Positions 7,955 through 16,287 of a stretch of 64,000 nt of DNA are shown one piece after another. The translations under genes and the position numbers were made by a program. Under the pieces are notes generated by a model. That model saw only the letters and a program-made list of their open reading frames with translations. It was not told where the DNA came from and did no database searches. The stretch comes from an uncultured Rikenellaceae bacterium (lineage in GTDB: Bacteria > Bacteroidota > Bacteroidia > Bacteroidales > Rikenellaceae): assembly GCA_946486375.1 (NCBI GenBank), contig CAMLTW010000001.1, positions 62,001 to 126,000 of the forward strand, read 5' to 3'. The number at the start of each line of letters is the position of its first letter. Positions within the stretch are counted from its first letter, which is position 1.

Positions 7955-10027
7955 TCAGCAGTTAAAACGATGTTTCAGTAAAGCTTTGAACCGGGGCGGC
8001 AGGTGGCGTAGCGCCCGGCGGCAGACAGCCGTCTTTTTCAGTTTGCGCATAAAGACGGGCCATCGGGAGCGGTCGCAGTCGAAAAAAACGGAACTTCCGT
8101 GCAACAGCCGAAGCGTTTCGTATTCCTGTCCGGGCATGGTCGAAAGGAAGGCGATATTTCGGTAGGCGCCTACTGCATTCGGGCTGTGGGCGTCGCTGCC
8201 CACGACGGGGGTCAGGTCGGGATAACGGGCGATTATTTCAGCCATGCCTGCGGTTTTTCCGTGGTTCCGGTTGTCCGTTTCGATGAAATGAGCTGCCGAA
8301 AGTACGGCATGAACCGTTTCCGGAGGAATGGAGCCGTTGCCGGTCAATCCCGTCGGGTCGGAAGGGTGAGGGATCAGCAGGATCGCACCGAACCGGGTTA
8401 GCAGTTCGGCAAGTTCCCGGAGCGGATAATGTCGTGCCGGTTTTTCCAAATCCCCGATGCGCGGATGAATGCCGATCAGGTGCACGCCTTCCTCGGTGGT
8501 GAATTCGATGGCCCGCAGCAGGATGATTCCCGCCTTCCGGGCTTCTGCCGTTTCCGCGTCGCTCAATCCGCAACGGTTGTGATCGGCCACAACGATGTGG
8601 GTCAGTCCCCTTTTCGTTCCCTGTCGGACGATTTCTTCGACCGTGGTGTCGCAGTCGGCGGAACGGCAGGAATGGGTGTGCATGTCGATGCACAGCCTTG
8701 CGGGACGGGGAGCCTTCCTGTCGGAAAGAGCCGAACCGGTTTCCGTATCCGAAGCAACGGATACGAAAGGATTCTTTTTGCCTTCTCCCGTTCGAATGAA
8801 GGGGAATCCGGAGCGCAAAGAAAGGACGGTTCCCTCCGGCAGCCGCAGGGCGAATCCGTGCCGGATTTCTTGTTCTTCCTCCGATGCGAGCGTCCCGGAA
8901 AACCTCAGTTCGATCTTCGTGTCGCAGAGGCGGACGATTTGCCAGCTTTCGAGGGAAGGGTAATTTTCCAGCAGGGTATAGAAATTGGTAAGCGGAATGC
9001 GCCTTCCGGCCAGTCGCAGGACGGCGTCCGCGCGGCCCCGGATGTTCCGCACGACGGGAGCGGGGCCGGTTGCACCATCCTCGGAACCGGTTTCGGCCAG
9101 ATCGCCCGTGTCGTACCGGATCAGCGGCATGGCGCGGTTGTTCAGGTTGGTGCCCACGATCTTCCGCAAGCCCGGCTGCTCCGTTTTCAGCAGTTCCGTG
9201 TAGCCGTATTCCGGATAGAAACGAAGATCGGAACCGGGCTCCCATGTTCCGGCCATGACGATGCATTCCGCCAGCCCGTAGTGGTTGAACACCGGACAGC
9301 CGAAAGCGGTTTCCATCCGGCGGCGGTTTTCATCGGTCAGCACCTCTGAAGCGGTGAATATCGCCTGGAGTTTCGGAAGCGGGGGCCGGTGTTTCAGAAC
9401 GTAGTCCGCCAGCGTGCCGACGGACGAAGGATAGCCGCGCAGGAACTTTACCCCTTCCCCGCGCATGTCTTCCAGGTAAAGGCCGATGTGCAAGTCATCC
9501 AGCCGGAACGGGCTGTAATAGCGGAAATTCCGCAGCCGGTCGTGCCGGATCGGTTTCCCGTCCCGCGGCGCGTAGGAACGTACGATGGCCATTTTGTCCC
9601 GCATCCGGTATCCGGCCCTTTTCCATTGGCGCCAGATGACCGCCTGTTCCGTGATCCAGTGTCGGGCATTCACCCGGACTTCGAGCGGTTCGCCGGTCGA
9701 GCCGGAGGTTCGCAGCCGGATACCCCGTTTTCGATAGCGCTCGTTCAGAAAAAGTTCCGGATGAGTGCGCACCTCTTCCCTGGAAAGGATCGGAATCCGG
9801 GACAAATCGGCCATGCTGCGAAAATCCCGTTGCGGATCGAATCCGATTTTCCGGAAAAGCATTCGATAATACGCCGTATGCCGTCCCGCTGCCGCCAGCA
9901 ATTTCTTCAGCTTCCGATACTGAAACTTTTGCAGCTCGTTCGGAGACAGAAAAGCCGATCCCTTGAGACAGAAGCGGTAATGAAAAATGCCGCAGGCTGT
10001 CAGGAAGGTGTCTTTGACGGGATTCAT
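7955..10027 (-). CDS. CapK-like adenylate-forming domain fused to a PHP phosphoesterase domain
   Basis: A 690-residue two-domain protein. Residues 1-430 belong to the phenylacetate-CoA ligase/CapK branch of adenylate-forming enzymes, with the P-loop-like R-T-S-G-S-T-G-E-P (106-114), Y-G-L-A-E (250-254) and R-Y-D-T-G-D (304-309). Residues 445-640 form a PHP domain with M-H-T-H (449-452), D-H-N (482-484), E508, P-H-P (553-555) and S-D-A-H (611-614), so the metal-binding set looks complete. CapK proteins are common in capsule loci, and PHP domains hydrolyse phosphoesters. I do not know a characterised protein combining them. The join is not a frame error, since a single frame runs through a linker rich in Ser, Asp and Arg (about 420-445). 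It may activate or transfer an acyl or amino-acid group onto the polymer. Confidence 0.85.
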   Translation of the reverse strand: MNPVKDTFLTACGIFHYRFCLKGSAFLSPNELQKFQYRKLKKLLAAAGRHTAYYRMLFRKIGFDPQRDFRSMADLSRIPILSREEVRTHPELFLNERYRKRGIRLRTSGSTGEPLEVRVNARHWITEQAVIWRQWKRAGYRMRDKMAIVRSYAPRDGKPIRHDRLRNFRYYSPFRLDDLHIGLYLEDMRGEGVKFLRGYPSSVGTLADYVLKHRPPLPKLQAIFTASEVLTDENRRRMETAFGCPVFNHYGLAECIVMAGTWEPGSDLRFYPEYGYTELLKTEQPGLRKIVGTNLNNRAMPLIRYDTGDLAETGSEDGATGPAPVVRNIRGRADAVLRLAGRRIPLTNFYTLLENYPSLESWQIVRLCDTKIELRFSGTLASEEEQEIRHGFALRLPEGTVLSLRSGFPFIRTGEGKKNPFVSVASDTETGSALSDRKAPRPARLCIDMHTHSCRSADCDTTVEEIVRQGTKRGLTHIVVADHNRCGLSDAETAEARKAGIILLRAIEFTTEEGVHLIGIHPRIGDLEKPARHYPLRELAELLTRFGAILLIPHPSDPTGLTGNGSIPPETVHAVLSAAHFIETDNRNHGKTAGMAEIIARYPDLTPVVGSDAHSPNAVGAYRNIAFLSTMPGQEYETLRLLHGSSVFFDCDRSRWPVFMRKLKKTAVCRRALRHLPPRFKALLKHRFNC

Positions 10028-10070
10028 GGCCGGTACAAACGGGTTTATACCGTAAATATAACTTTTTAAG

Positions 10071-11201
10071 TTATGATTTCCGACTTTTTGCGTTTAAAAA
10101 TGCCGGCAAAGAAAGTATGGAAAGCGTCTTTTCAGTACGGTCGACCGCTGTGCCGAAGGTTTGCAGCCGGTCGGTTCCGGCGGCGATCAGTTTTTCCCGA
10201 AGGAACGGATCGTTTTTCAGCCGGAGGATTTTATCCGTCGCGTCTTCGGCATCCAGCGGGTCGAAGTAAAGCGCTGCCGTTCCGCAAACCGGACGGACGA
10301 AACTCAGATCGGATACCAGCAGCGGTCTGCCGGTCGCCATGGCTTCCGCCCAGACCCCCGAAAAACATTCCAGCAGGCTCGGCAGGAACACGGCATCGCA
10401 TTCGTGATAGAGTCCGGGACATTTTTCGGGAGGAACCGTTCCGACATTCACAATGGAATCCCGATAGCGGGAGCCGAATATCCGTTGGTAGTCTCTCTCG
10501 GCGAGGGTGACGACCATCCGGACGTTTTCCGCCTGCCTGAAGCGCAGTTCGTCGGCGATTTTCCCCAGCAGAGCGAGGTTTTTATGCGGATAGGGTACCG
10601 CCGGAACCAGCACTCGGAACTCATCCGGCCTTTTTTCCGGCAGCAACGGGGGAAGGTCCGGAACGGGTTCAAGAAACCCGGCGGAACAGGTATTGGAGAC
10701 GGTATAAACCGTTTTCCGGTTCAGAAACCATTTCAGCCGCCGCACGGTTTCGTCCGTTTCGGCAATCCACAGGTCGGCTTCCCGGCGGAAGCAAAACCGG
10801 TGAAACCGTTCCAGAAGCACGAGGCGCAGCCGTCCGGCCGTAGACAGGTTTTGGAAAAAGGGGGATTCCGGATAAAGGTAATGCGGAATGGCGTACCCTT
10901 CCGCGTGGGGTGCGGCGGGACGCCAGTAGGCCGGCCCGAAAACGGTAAAAACCGCGTCGGGGCGGATCCGTTTTTCCAGGTTGCCCAGACGGAGTTGAAA
11001 CCGGTATTTCGGAAGGCGGGGGATGTCGTGGAAAATGAAGTTTTCGGGGAACCGTTCCCGGTTCAGCCGGGAACCGACGGCCCTGCCCAGAAAGACGTGG
11101 TACTCGTGTTCGGGAAAGGAAACGCATTCCCGCAGAAGGGAGAGCGCTACCTGCAAGCCGCCTCCGCCCAGGTTGCCCGATACGTTGACGATGAGTTTCA
11201 C
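10071..11201 (-). CDS. Glycosyltransferase group 1 (GT4-like)
   Basis: A 376-residue glycosyltransferase. The N-terminus carries a Gly-rich loop (N-L-G-G-G-G-L-Q), as in GT4 acceptor domains. The C-terminal half has the donor-site pattern E-C-F-S-G-V-W-A-E-A-M-A-T-G-R-P, with the E-x7-E arrangement of the family. It sits ten bases after the acyltransferase gene and 43 bases before the CapK-PHP gene. It probably adds one sugar of the repeat unit; the linkage is unknown. Confidence 0.82.
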   Translation of the reverse strand: MKLIVNVSGNLGGGGLQVALSLLRECVSFPEHEYHVFLGRAVGSRLNRERFPENFIFHDIPRLPKYRFQLRLGNLEKRIRPDAVFTVFGPAYWRPAAPHAEGYAIPHYLYPESPFFQNLSTAGRLRLVLLERFHRFCFRREADLWIAETDETVRRLKWFLNRKTVYTVSNTCSAGFLEPVPDLPPLLPEKRPDEFRVLVPAVPYPHKNLALLGKIADELRFRQAENVRMVVTLAERDYQRIFGSRYRDSIVNVGTVPPEKCPGLYHECDAVFLPSLLECFSGVWAEAMATGRPLLVSDLSFVRPVCGTAALYFDPLDAEDATDKILRLKNDPFLREKLIAAGTDRLQTFGTAVDRTEKTLSILSLPAFLNAKSRKS

Positions 11202-11211
11202 GGGCGTCGTT

Positions 11212-11751
11212 TTATCGCTTGTCGGAGCGGAGTCGGGATGCGGGAAGGGTATCCCATTTCACGGCTTGTTCGTGGATGGAGCGGAGAACGGCGGCCGGGT
11301 TGCCCGCCACTACCGATCCGTCGGGAATCCTGCCCCGCACGACGCTTCCGGCACCGATGACGACATCGTTCCCGATTTCCGTTCCCGGCAGCAGCAGGGA
11401 GCCGGTTCCAACGAATACGTTGTTTCCGAGAGTGATTCCCCGGATGAGAGCCGTATCCGTCCGGAGCGGTTTCCCGGCGGCGATCCGGGCGGTGGTGTAG
11501 GAATAGTCGTGCGTCACCAGCCGGCACCGGTCGGAAATCACCGTCCGATCTCCCAGGGCGATCAGCCGGAAGTCGTCGAATTCCACCCGTGCTCCGATGT
11601 AGCGGGGTTTTCCGTCGAACCGCATGCCCGCCGCTTTCAGCAGCGGCAAATAAAGGCGCATGTACAGCTGGTGGCTGAATAGACCTGCCGTTCGGATGAA
11701 AAGAAAAGCGGTGTGGAAGGCGAGTCTTCCGAGCAAATGTCCGGGTTTCAT
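11212..11751 (-). CDS. Left-handed beta-helix acyltransferase (WbbJ/CysE type)
   Basis: A 179-residue protein with hexapeptide repeats from about residue 50 to 165, for example I-T-L-G-N-N-V-F-V-G-T-G-S, and the closing V-V-A-G-N-P-A-A-V common in sugar O-acetyltransferases. A hydrophobic N-terminal stretch may sit at the membrane. The candidate catalytic His is in L-V-T-H-D-Y. The gene lies two bases after the GT4 gene, so it is in the same operon. It most likely O- or N-acetylates a sugar of the polymer using acetyl-CoA. Confidence 0.82.
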   Translation of the reverse strand: MKPGHLLGRLAFHTAFLFIRTAGLFSHQLYMRLYLPLLKAAGMRFDGKPRYIGARVEFDDFRLIALGDRTVISDRCRLVTHDYSYTTARIAAGKPLRTDTALIRGITLGNNVFVGTGSLLLPGTEIGNDVVIGAGSVVRGRIPDGSVVAGNPAAVLRSIHEQAVKWDTLPASRLRSDKR

Positions 11752-11753
11752 CG

Positions 11754-12872
11754 TTATTTCTTTTTAAGGGTGAGTAATCGTTCGTATAAACGCAGGTAAC
11801 GTTCGGCGGTTGCGGTGAGCGAAAAGGTCTGCCGGTACCATTCCCGCTTTTTGCAGGCTTCGGTTTTCAGTTCCGGAAGATGCGAGACCGCGCAGGCGAG
11901 TTCCGATTTCAGGCTTTCCACGGAACCGGCCCGGCATATACGGGTACCCGTTCCCCGGAACGGATCGAAGGCCCCGATGTCCGAGCACACCAGCGGAAGC
12001 CCCTGACAGGCTCCTTCCAGAGCGGTTAGGGGCAGTCCTTCGAACCGGGAAGGAGCCAGCATCAGGTCGGCTGCCGACAGGAAGGGGAGCAGGTCGGGAA
12101 CGATGCCGGTGAAAATGAACCGGGAATCGCGGACGTGTTCGGGGGCGTAATCTCTGCATAGGTTGGAAGCGTCTCCCGCGAAAAGAAGCCGGCAGGACAA
12201 TCCGGGCAATTCGTGCAGGGCGCGGAATACCAGATCGTGGGCCTTCGGAAAGCCCCCGAGACGCGGCAGCAGGGAACCGGCCATCAACAGAACGGTTTCC
12301 TTGTCGTCGATTCCGAACCGCTTTCGGACGGTCTGCCGGCTACCGGGTTCCGGTTCTTCGATCCGAATCCCGTTCGGAATGACGGAGAGGCGAGGCCGAA
12401 GATCGGGGAAGGCGAATCGTTGCCGGACAAATTCGGAACAGGCGACGCTGGCATCGAAGGAAAGGGCCATGTTCCGGTGCACGAACCGGGGCAGGGCGGC
12501 GATGAAGCGCACGCTGTGGAGGGTGCGCACGAAAGGAATGTCCGGGCACAGGGGACGGGCCGCCCGGAGGAAAAAGTCGGTTTGGTCGAGGTGGGTATGG
12601 ACGAGGTCGGGCCGGATTCGCCGGATCAAGGCGGCATAGCGCAGGGGAAGGAATATTTTGCCCGGATTCCGGTGCAGGCCGAAATCGTGAAACGTTACGC
12701 CTCCGGCTTTCAGTTCTCCGGCCAGAGCTGCTCCCCGGCTGTCCCCGATTCCGGCATAGACCGCCAGGTGAACCTCCGTGCCGGGTTTCCGGGCCATTTC
12801 GCAGGCCAGCCGGGCGGCGAACGCTTCGGCGCCACCGCTGCAGAGGGAATTGACGGCATACAGGATAGTCAT
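11754..12872 (-). CDS. Glycosyltransferase family 4
   Basis: A 372-residue GT-B enzyme with the N-terminal S-L-C-S-G-G-A-E-A-F motif that marks GT4 acceptor domains, and a C-terminal S-R-F-E-G-L-P-L-T-A-L-E-G donor motif with the E-x7-E pair. It starts inside the stop of the polymerase gene (ATGA overlap, 12869-12872) and is followed after two bases by the acyltransferase. It is expected to act at the cytoplasmic face of the membrane during repeat-unit assembly. The sugar is unknown. Confidence 0.85.
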   Translation of the reverse strand: MTILYAVNSLCSGGAEAFAARLACEMARKPGTEVHLAVYAGIGDSRGAALAGELKAGGVTFHDFGLHRNPGKIFLPLRYAALIRRIRPDLVHTHLDQTDFFLRAARPLCPDIPFVRTLHSVRFIAALPRFVHRNMALSFDASVACSEFVRQRFAFPDLRPRLSVIPNGIRIEEPEPGSRQTVRKRFGIDDKETVLLMAGSLLPRLGGFPKAHDLVFRALHELPGLSCRLLFAGDASNLCRDYAPEHVRDSRFIFTGIVPDLLPFLSAADLMLAPSRFEGLPLTALEGACQGLPLVCSDIGAFDPFRGTGTRICRAGSVESLKSELACAVSHLPELKTEACKKREWYRQTFSLTATAERYLRLYERLLTLKKK

Positions 12873-14149
12873 GGGCCGACAGGATAGGCGTTAGACCGAA
12901 AAGGAAGGTTCAGCAGGGAGAACAGGTTGTCGTAAAAAAGCCTCGGCACGTTGGCGTAGATTTCCCATGCGTGCCGGGTGCGGAACAATTCGAGCGTGAA
13001 AGCGGCTGCGGCGATCAGAAGGATCGCTTCCGTGAGCCATCGCATCTGGTGAAATAAAGAGGAACCGGGACAAAGGGCCGCCAGGATCACCAGGTAGAGG
13101 ATGGCCAGCAGGGTCAGCAGATAAAGCAGCCGACCGGCGACGATCAGGTTCCGCCCGTTCAGGATCAGAAAGGACGCAAGCAGCAGCATCAGCCGTTCCA
13201 GCCGGGGCAGATACGGATAGATGGTGCGAAGCCGTCTTAGGGAAGGGGACAGGGCGGCTAGCCCTGCCGCTGCCAGCAGTATGAAATTCTGGGCTAGCCA
13301 GACCCGGCTGCCGAGGGTAAGGCCCTGTGCGTTCGAGACGTCCCATTCCAGGGCGTATCCTTCGATTTTCACCGCCAGCAGGTTTCCGGGGCCTCCGACC
13401 GCTTCCGCCAGCCCGATCAGCAGTCCCATCAGGGGCCGGTAAAAAAGCAGGGCCGCTAAAAACAGGCAGCATACGGCATAAACGGTTTTTCGTCCGGCGT
13501 ATGCGAAAAGCAGGTAGAGGAAAAAGAGCGGCAGAAAATAAAAGTGGACGAGAAATGCGAAGGCTGCGGGCAGAGCGCCCGCGGCTTTTCGTCCCTGCAG
13601 GGCGTCGAGGCAGCCGAGGACGAAAAGAACGGTTCCGGTGGAGGAGCGGACGCCGTTGAAAAAGAACGGATGGGTGGTGAAAACGAGCAGCATGCAGGCG
13701 ATCGGCAACAGGTCTTTCCGGACGGGCTTTCCCGTCAGTTCGAGCGCTTTGGCGGCGATCAGTGCCAGAGAACCGTACAGGAAAGCGCTGCTCAGAAAAC
13801 CGATGATCTGTGCCGGGAAGTTCAGCGTTCCGACCGACCAGTAAAAAAAGCCGGACAAATCCCCGTTCACGAAAAAATAGGGAAACGCTTCTTCCCATCC
13901 CTTTCCCCGCAAGGTGTCGTATAGGGCGTAGATCCGGGAGAGATCCATGTCCATTTGTTCGGTAACGGCGAACGTATAGCCGTAGAGTCCGGCGAAAAGG
14001 GTGAAAAGCAGCCAACTGAACCGACGGTCCCGGCCTGCCGTCATCTGCCGGAAAGTGAGCAGGGTGCTCCCGAAAGGCCATCCGATGAAAAGCAGGGACA
14101 ACGAAAAACGCCGGACAAGACGTTGTCCGAAAGGATGAAGCACGGGCAC
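12869..14149 (-). CDS. EpsG/Wzy-like polysaccharide polymerase
   Basis: An integral membrane protein with about ten to twelve hydrophobic segments. The early motif around F-A-V-T-E-Q-M-D-M-D-L-S-R-I-Y is typical of EpsG-family proteins that polymerise exopolysaccharide repeat units in the periplasm. No ATG lies at the expected position. I chose the GTG at 14149, just after the stop of the Wzz-like gene (14155-14157); the next in-frame GTG is two codons downstream. Its end overlaps the next glycosyltransferase (ATGA). EpsG versus Wzy cannot be separated firmly by eye. Confidence 0.72.
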   Translation of the reverse strand: MPVLHPFGQRLVRRFSLSLLFIGWPFGSTLLTFRQMTAGRDRRFSWLLFTLFAGLYGYTFAVTEQMDMDLSRIYALYDTLRGKGWEEAFPYFFVNGDLSGFFYWSVGTLNFPAQIIGFLSSAFLYGSLALIAAKALELTGKPVRKDLLPIACMLLVFTTHPFFFNGVRSSTGTVLFVLGCLDALQGRKAAGALPAAFAFLVHFYFLPLFFLYLLFAYAGRKTVYAVCCLFLAALLFYRPLMGLLIGLAEAVGGPGNLLAVKIEGYALEWDVSNAQGLTLGSRVWLAQNFILLAAAGLAALSPSLRRLRTIYPYLPRLERLMLLLASFLILNGRNLIVAGRLLYLLTLLAILYLVILAALCPGSSLFHQMRWLTEAILLIAAAAFTLELFRTRHAWEIYANVPRLFYDNLFSLLNLPFRSNAYPVGP

Positions 14150-14154
14150 GATCG

Positions 14155-15252
14155 TCAGACGGTCTTCGTTCCTGCCTCGTCCTTTTGAAAGAACACGTCT
14201 TTGACCAGAATGGCGCCCGTGGCCCCGAATCCGCCCAGTACGGCGCAAACGATCAGAATGACCAGCTTGCTGGTGTTGGATTTGCGCACCGGAATCCGTG
14301 CCGGTTCGATCACCGTGACCAGCGGAGTCTGTTCCTGTACCTTGATCTTGGCCATTTCCAGCTGTTGAGCCAGATTGGTGTAAACATTATAAGCCAGCTG
14401 CTGTTCGTTCCGGAGCCGGTCGGACTCGATGCGCACCGATTCCCGGATGACGTTTTTGTTGGCGTCTGCATATTGCGCATAGCGTTGCTGCGCTTCATAG
14501 TATTTTCCTCTGGCATCTTCGAAAAGCTGCCGGGTAAATTCGTAGTCCTGCTTGGCCTTTTCCGTCCGGTAAAGGATGATGTACTCCTGCAGTTTGCTGA
14601 CCAGCGAATCGGCCACCGCGGCCGAAATGGCCGGATCCTGCATGGTGGCCGAAGCGGTGATGACGCCCGTTTTCTTGTCCACCGCTACGTTGATGCGGCT
14701 TTGCAGGGCCGTAAGGTTGGCTTCCTGCTCCGGGGTCAGCCGGTAAGGATTCAGCGTCCCGTCGTCCGCTTCCTCCTCGTCTTTCCCGAGGGAGGCCATC
14801 CATCCGATAACGGCCATGGGGGCCTGTGCAACGTATCCCCACCAGGGCGCTTTCATCTTTTCCGCCGCATAATCGTAAAGGGTGACCGCCGAATCCATCT
14901 TTTTCCCCTGAACCGGAATCCGGCTCAGATCCGTGATGAACGGAGTGCTGCTGACCACATCCGGATAAAGCGTGAGGTTGATTCCGTCCGCTCCCGTACC
15001 GCTGCTCAGATCGAATCCCGCCAAAGCGGCCAGATCGGCCATTCCTCCGGCCCGGGAACCGCTTTTCATCCCTTCCGGCGCCATTTTGACGGTCGTGGTG
15101 AATTCCGCGGGGATGCTGAACCCGATGATCAGTCCCGCCAAGGCTCCGATAGCCGTCCATTTGAATACGGTTTTTCTTTTGCTCCAGACTTTCTGAACCA
15201 GTTCGAGCAGGTCGATTTCTTCGGGTTCTTTCGTCGTTTTTTCTTCGTTCAT
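14155..15252 (-). CDS. Wzz-type chain-length determinant
   Basis: A 365-residue polysaccharide co-polymerase. A conserved start (E-E-I-D-L-L-E-L-V) precedes the first membrane helix (about 24-45). A long periplasmic part includes a helical stretch rich in Glu, Arg and Gln (about 225-310), and a second membrane helix lies near the C-terminus (about 330-355) after a Pro/Arg-containing turn. There is no tyrosine-kinase domain, so it resembles Wzz rather than a full BY-kinase. It is the first gene after the promoter at 15297-15304 and probably sets chain length with the downstream polymerase. An in-frame ATG nine codons upstream exists, but the chosen ATG fits the family. Confidence 0.87.
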   Translation of the reverse strand: MNEEKTTKEPEEIDLLELVQKVWSKRKTVFKWTAIGALAGLIIGFSIPAEFTTTVKMAPEGMKSGSRAGGMADLAALAGFDLSSGTGADGINLTLYPDVVSSTPFITDLSRIPVQGKKMDSAVTLYDYAAEKMKAPWWGYVAQAPMAVIGWMASLGKDEEEADDGTLNPYRLTPEQEANLTALQSRINVAVDKKTGVITASATMQDPAISAAVADSLVSKLQEYIILYRTEKAKQDYEFTRQLFEDARGKYYEAQQRYAQYADANKNVIRESVRIESDRLRNEQQLAYNVYTNLAQQLEMAKIKVQEQTPLVTVIEPARIPVRKSNTSKLVILIVCAVLGGFGATGAILVKDVFFQKDEAGTKTV

Positions 15253-15296
15253 GATGCAACGGAATTTTTTCGGGTACAAACTGTGCTATGCCTTTG

Positions 15297-15304
15297 CAAA
15301 GGTA
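15297..15304 (-). promoter_or_regulatory. -7 promoter box of the polysaccharide operon
   Basis: On the minus strand the box reads TACCTTTG, an exact match to the Bacteroidetes TAnnTTTG element, 45 bases before the wzz-like ATG. A TTG lies about 21 bases upstream of it. It probably drives the whole nine-gene operon. Confidence 0.6.
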
Positions 15305-15654
15305 TTGAAATATTTTGGAATATGGCAACGGAGAACGGTCGGGGGGCCGGGGAGGGTGTCGGAGCGTGGGTTTCCGGATGTTTTTGCCGAGGAAGTGTAC
15401 GGCGCTCGTTTTTCGGCTTGCATTTTGTGTAGGTGATGAAAGTGAATTCCGGAGCGGTAGGGAAGGAATGCTTTACCGGGAAAAATGATGCTGTAAAACA
15501 CGGTAAAATACCGGACGGAAGAAGTCGATCGGATCGGATGTCCGTATCTTTAACAGGGGTTTGGAGGTGCCTTTGTAAAAGTAGGTTTAATTTTTGCAGG
15601 AGTCAGGAAAAAAATATGAATTTTGGATAGCAGTTATTTTTAAAATTTTAAATT
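15305..15654. other. Intergenic region between divergent genes
   Basis: About 350 bases between the polysaccharide operon promoter and the DUF3332 gene. I see no gene or repeat. A weak promoter-like string (TTTAATTTTTG) near 15586-15597 may serve the DUF3332 gene. Confidence 0.4.
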
Positions 15655-16218
15655 ATGAAAAGAAACAGATTGACTTTTTGGATGGTGATGCTGATGTGCG
15701 GGAGCATCGGTTTTTCTTCCTGCATCGGCTCTTTTCCGCTTTCCCGGAAACTGTTGAACTGGAACCAGAATATCGGAAGCAAATTTGCCAATGAAGTGGT
15801 GTTCTTCCTGTTCTGGGTGTTGCCGGTATACGAAGTGTCCGTCATCGCCGACGTGCTGGTGCTGAACAGCATCGAATTCTGGGGCGGCGGTAATCCGGTA
15901 GCTTCGAACGACGTGGGCAAGGTGCAGCACATCAAGGGCAAGGACGGAAACTACCTGGTGAAACGCAATGCCGACGGGTACGAAGTGACCAACGAGGACA
16001 AGAACGTGACCGTGGAACTGAAGTACGATGAAAAGGAAGACAGCTGGTCGGTATTGGCCGACGGTCGGTCGACCAAATTCATGTCCTTCATCGATCAGGA
16101 CCATGTGCTGATTTATCTTCCCGACGGCGAAACGATGGAAGTGGAACTGTCTCAGGCCGGTGTGATGGCATTCCGGAACGCCATCGAAAGCGACGCCGCT
16201 TTCATGGCCGTCAGATAG
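15655..16218 (+). CDS. DUF3332 family lipoprotein
   Basis: A 187-residue protein. The signal peptide ends in a lipobox-like G-F-S-S-C (about residues 19-23), predicting an inner- or outer-membrane lipoprotein. The following S-F-P-L-S-R-K-L-L-N-W-N and the hydrophobic V-V-F-F-L-F-W-V-L-P-V-Y-E-V match DUF3332, a family of unknown function in Bacteroidetes and Proteobacteria. The C-terminal half is hydrophilic and probably beta-rich. It stands alone, with a strong terminator right after it. Confidence 0.78.
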   Translation: MKRNRLTFWMVMLMCGSIGFSSCIGSFPLSRKLLNWNQNIGSKFANEVVFFLFWVLPVYEVSVIADVLVLNSIEFWGGGNPVASNDVGKVQHIKGKDGNYLVKRNADGYEVTNEDKNVTVELKYDEKEDSWSVLADGRSTKFMSFIDQDHVLIYLPDGETMEVELSQAGVMAFRNAIESDAAFMAVR

Positions 16219-16243
16219 TCGGTTTCTGTTGCGCATATAATGA

Positions 16244-16270
16244 AAAGGGGCTGCCGACGGCAGCCCCTTT
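16244..16270. terminator. Bidirectional terminator
   Basis: A perfect 12-bp stem (AAAGGGGCTGCC / GGCAGCCCCTTT) with a GAC loop, between the convergent DUF3332 and rfbD-like genes. A and T runs flank both arms, so it can work in both directions. Confidence 0.85.
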
Positions 16271-16287
16271 CGGTTATCCGGCAGTCG

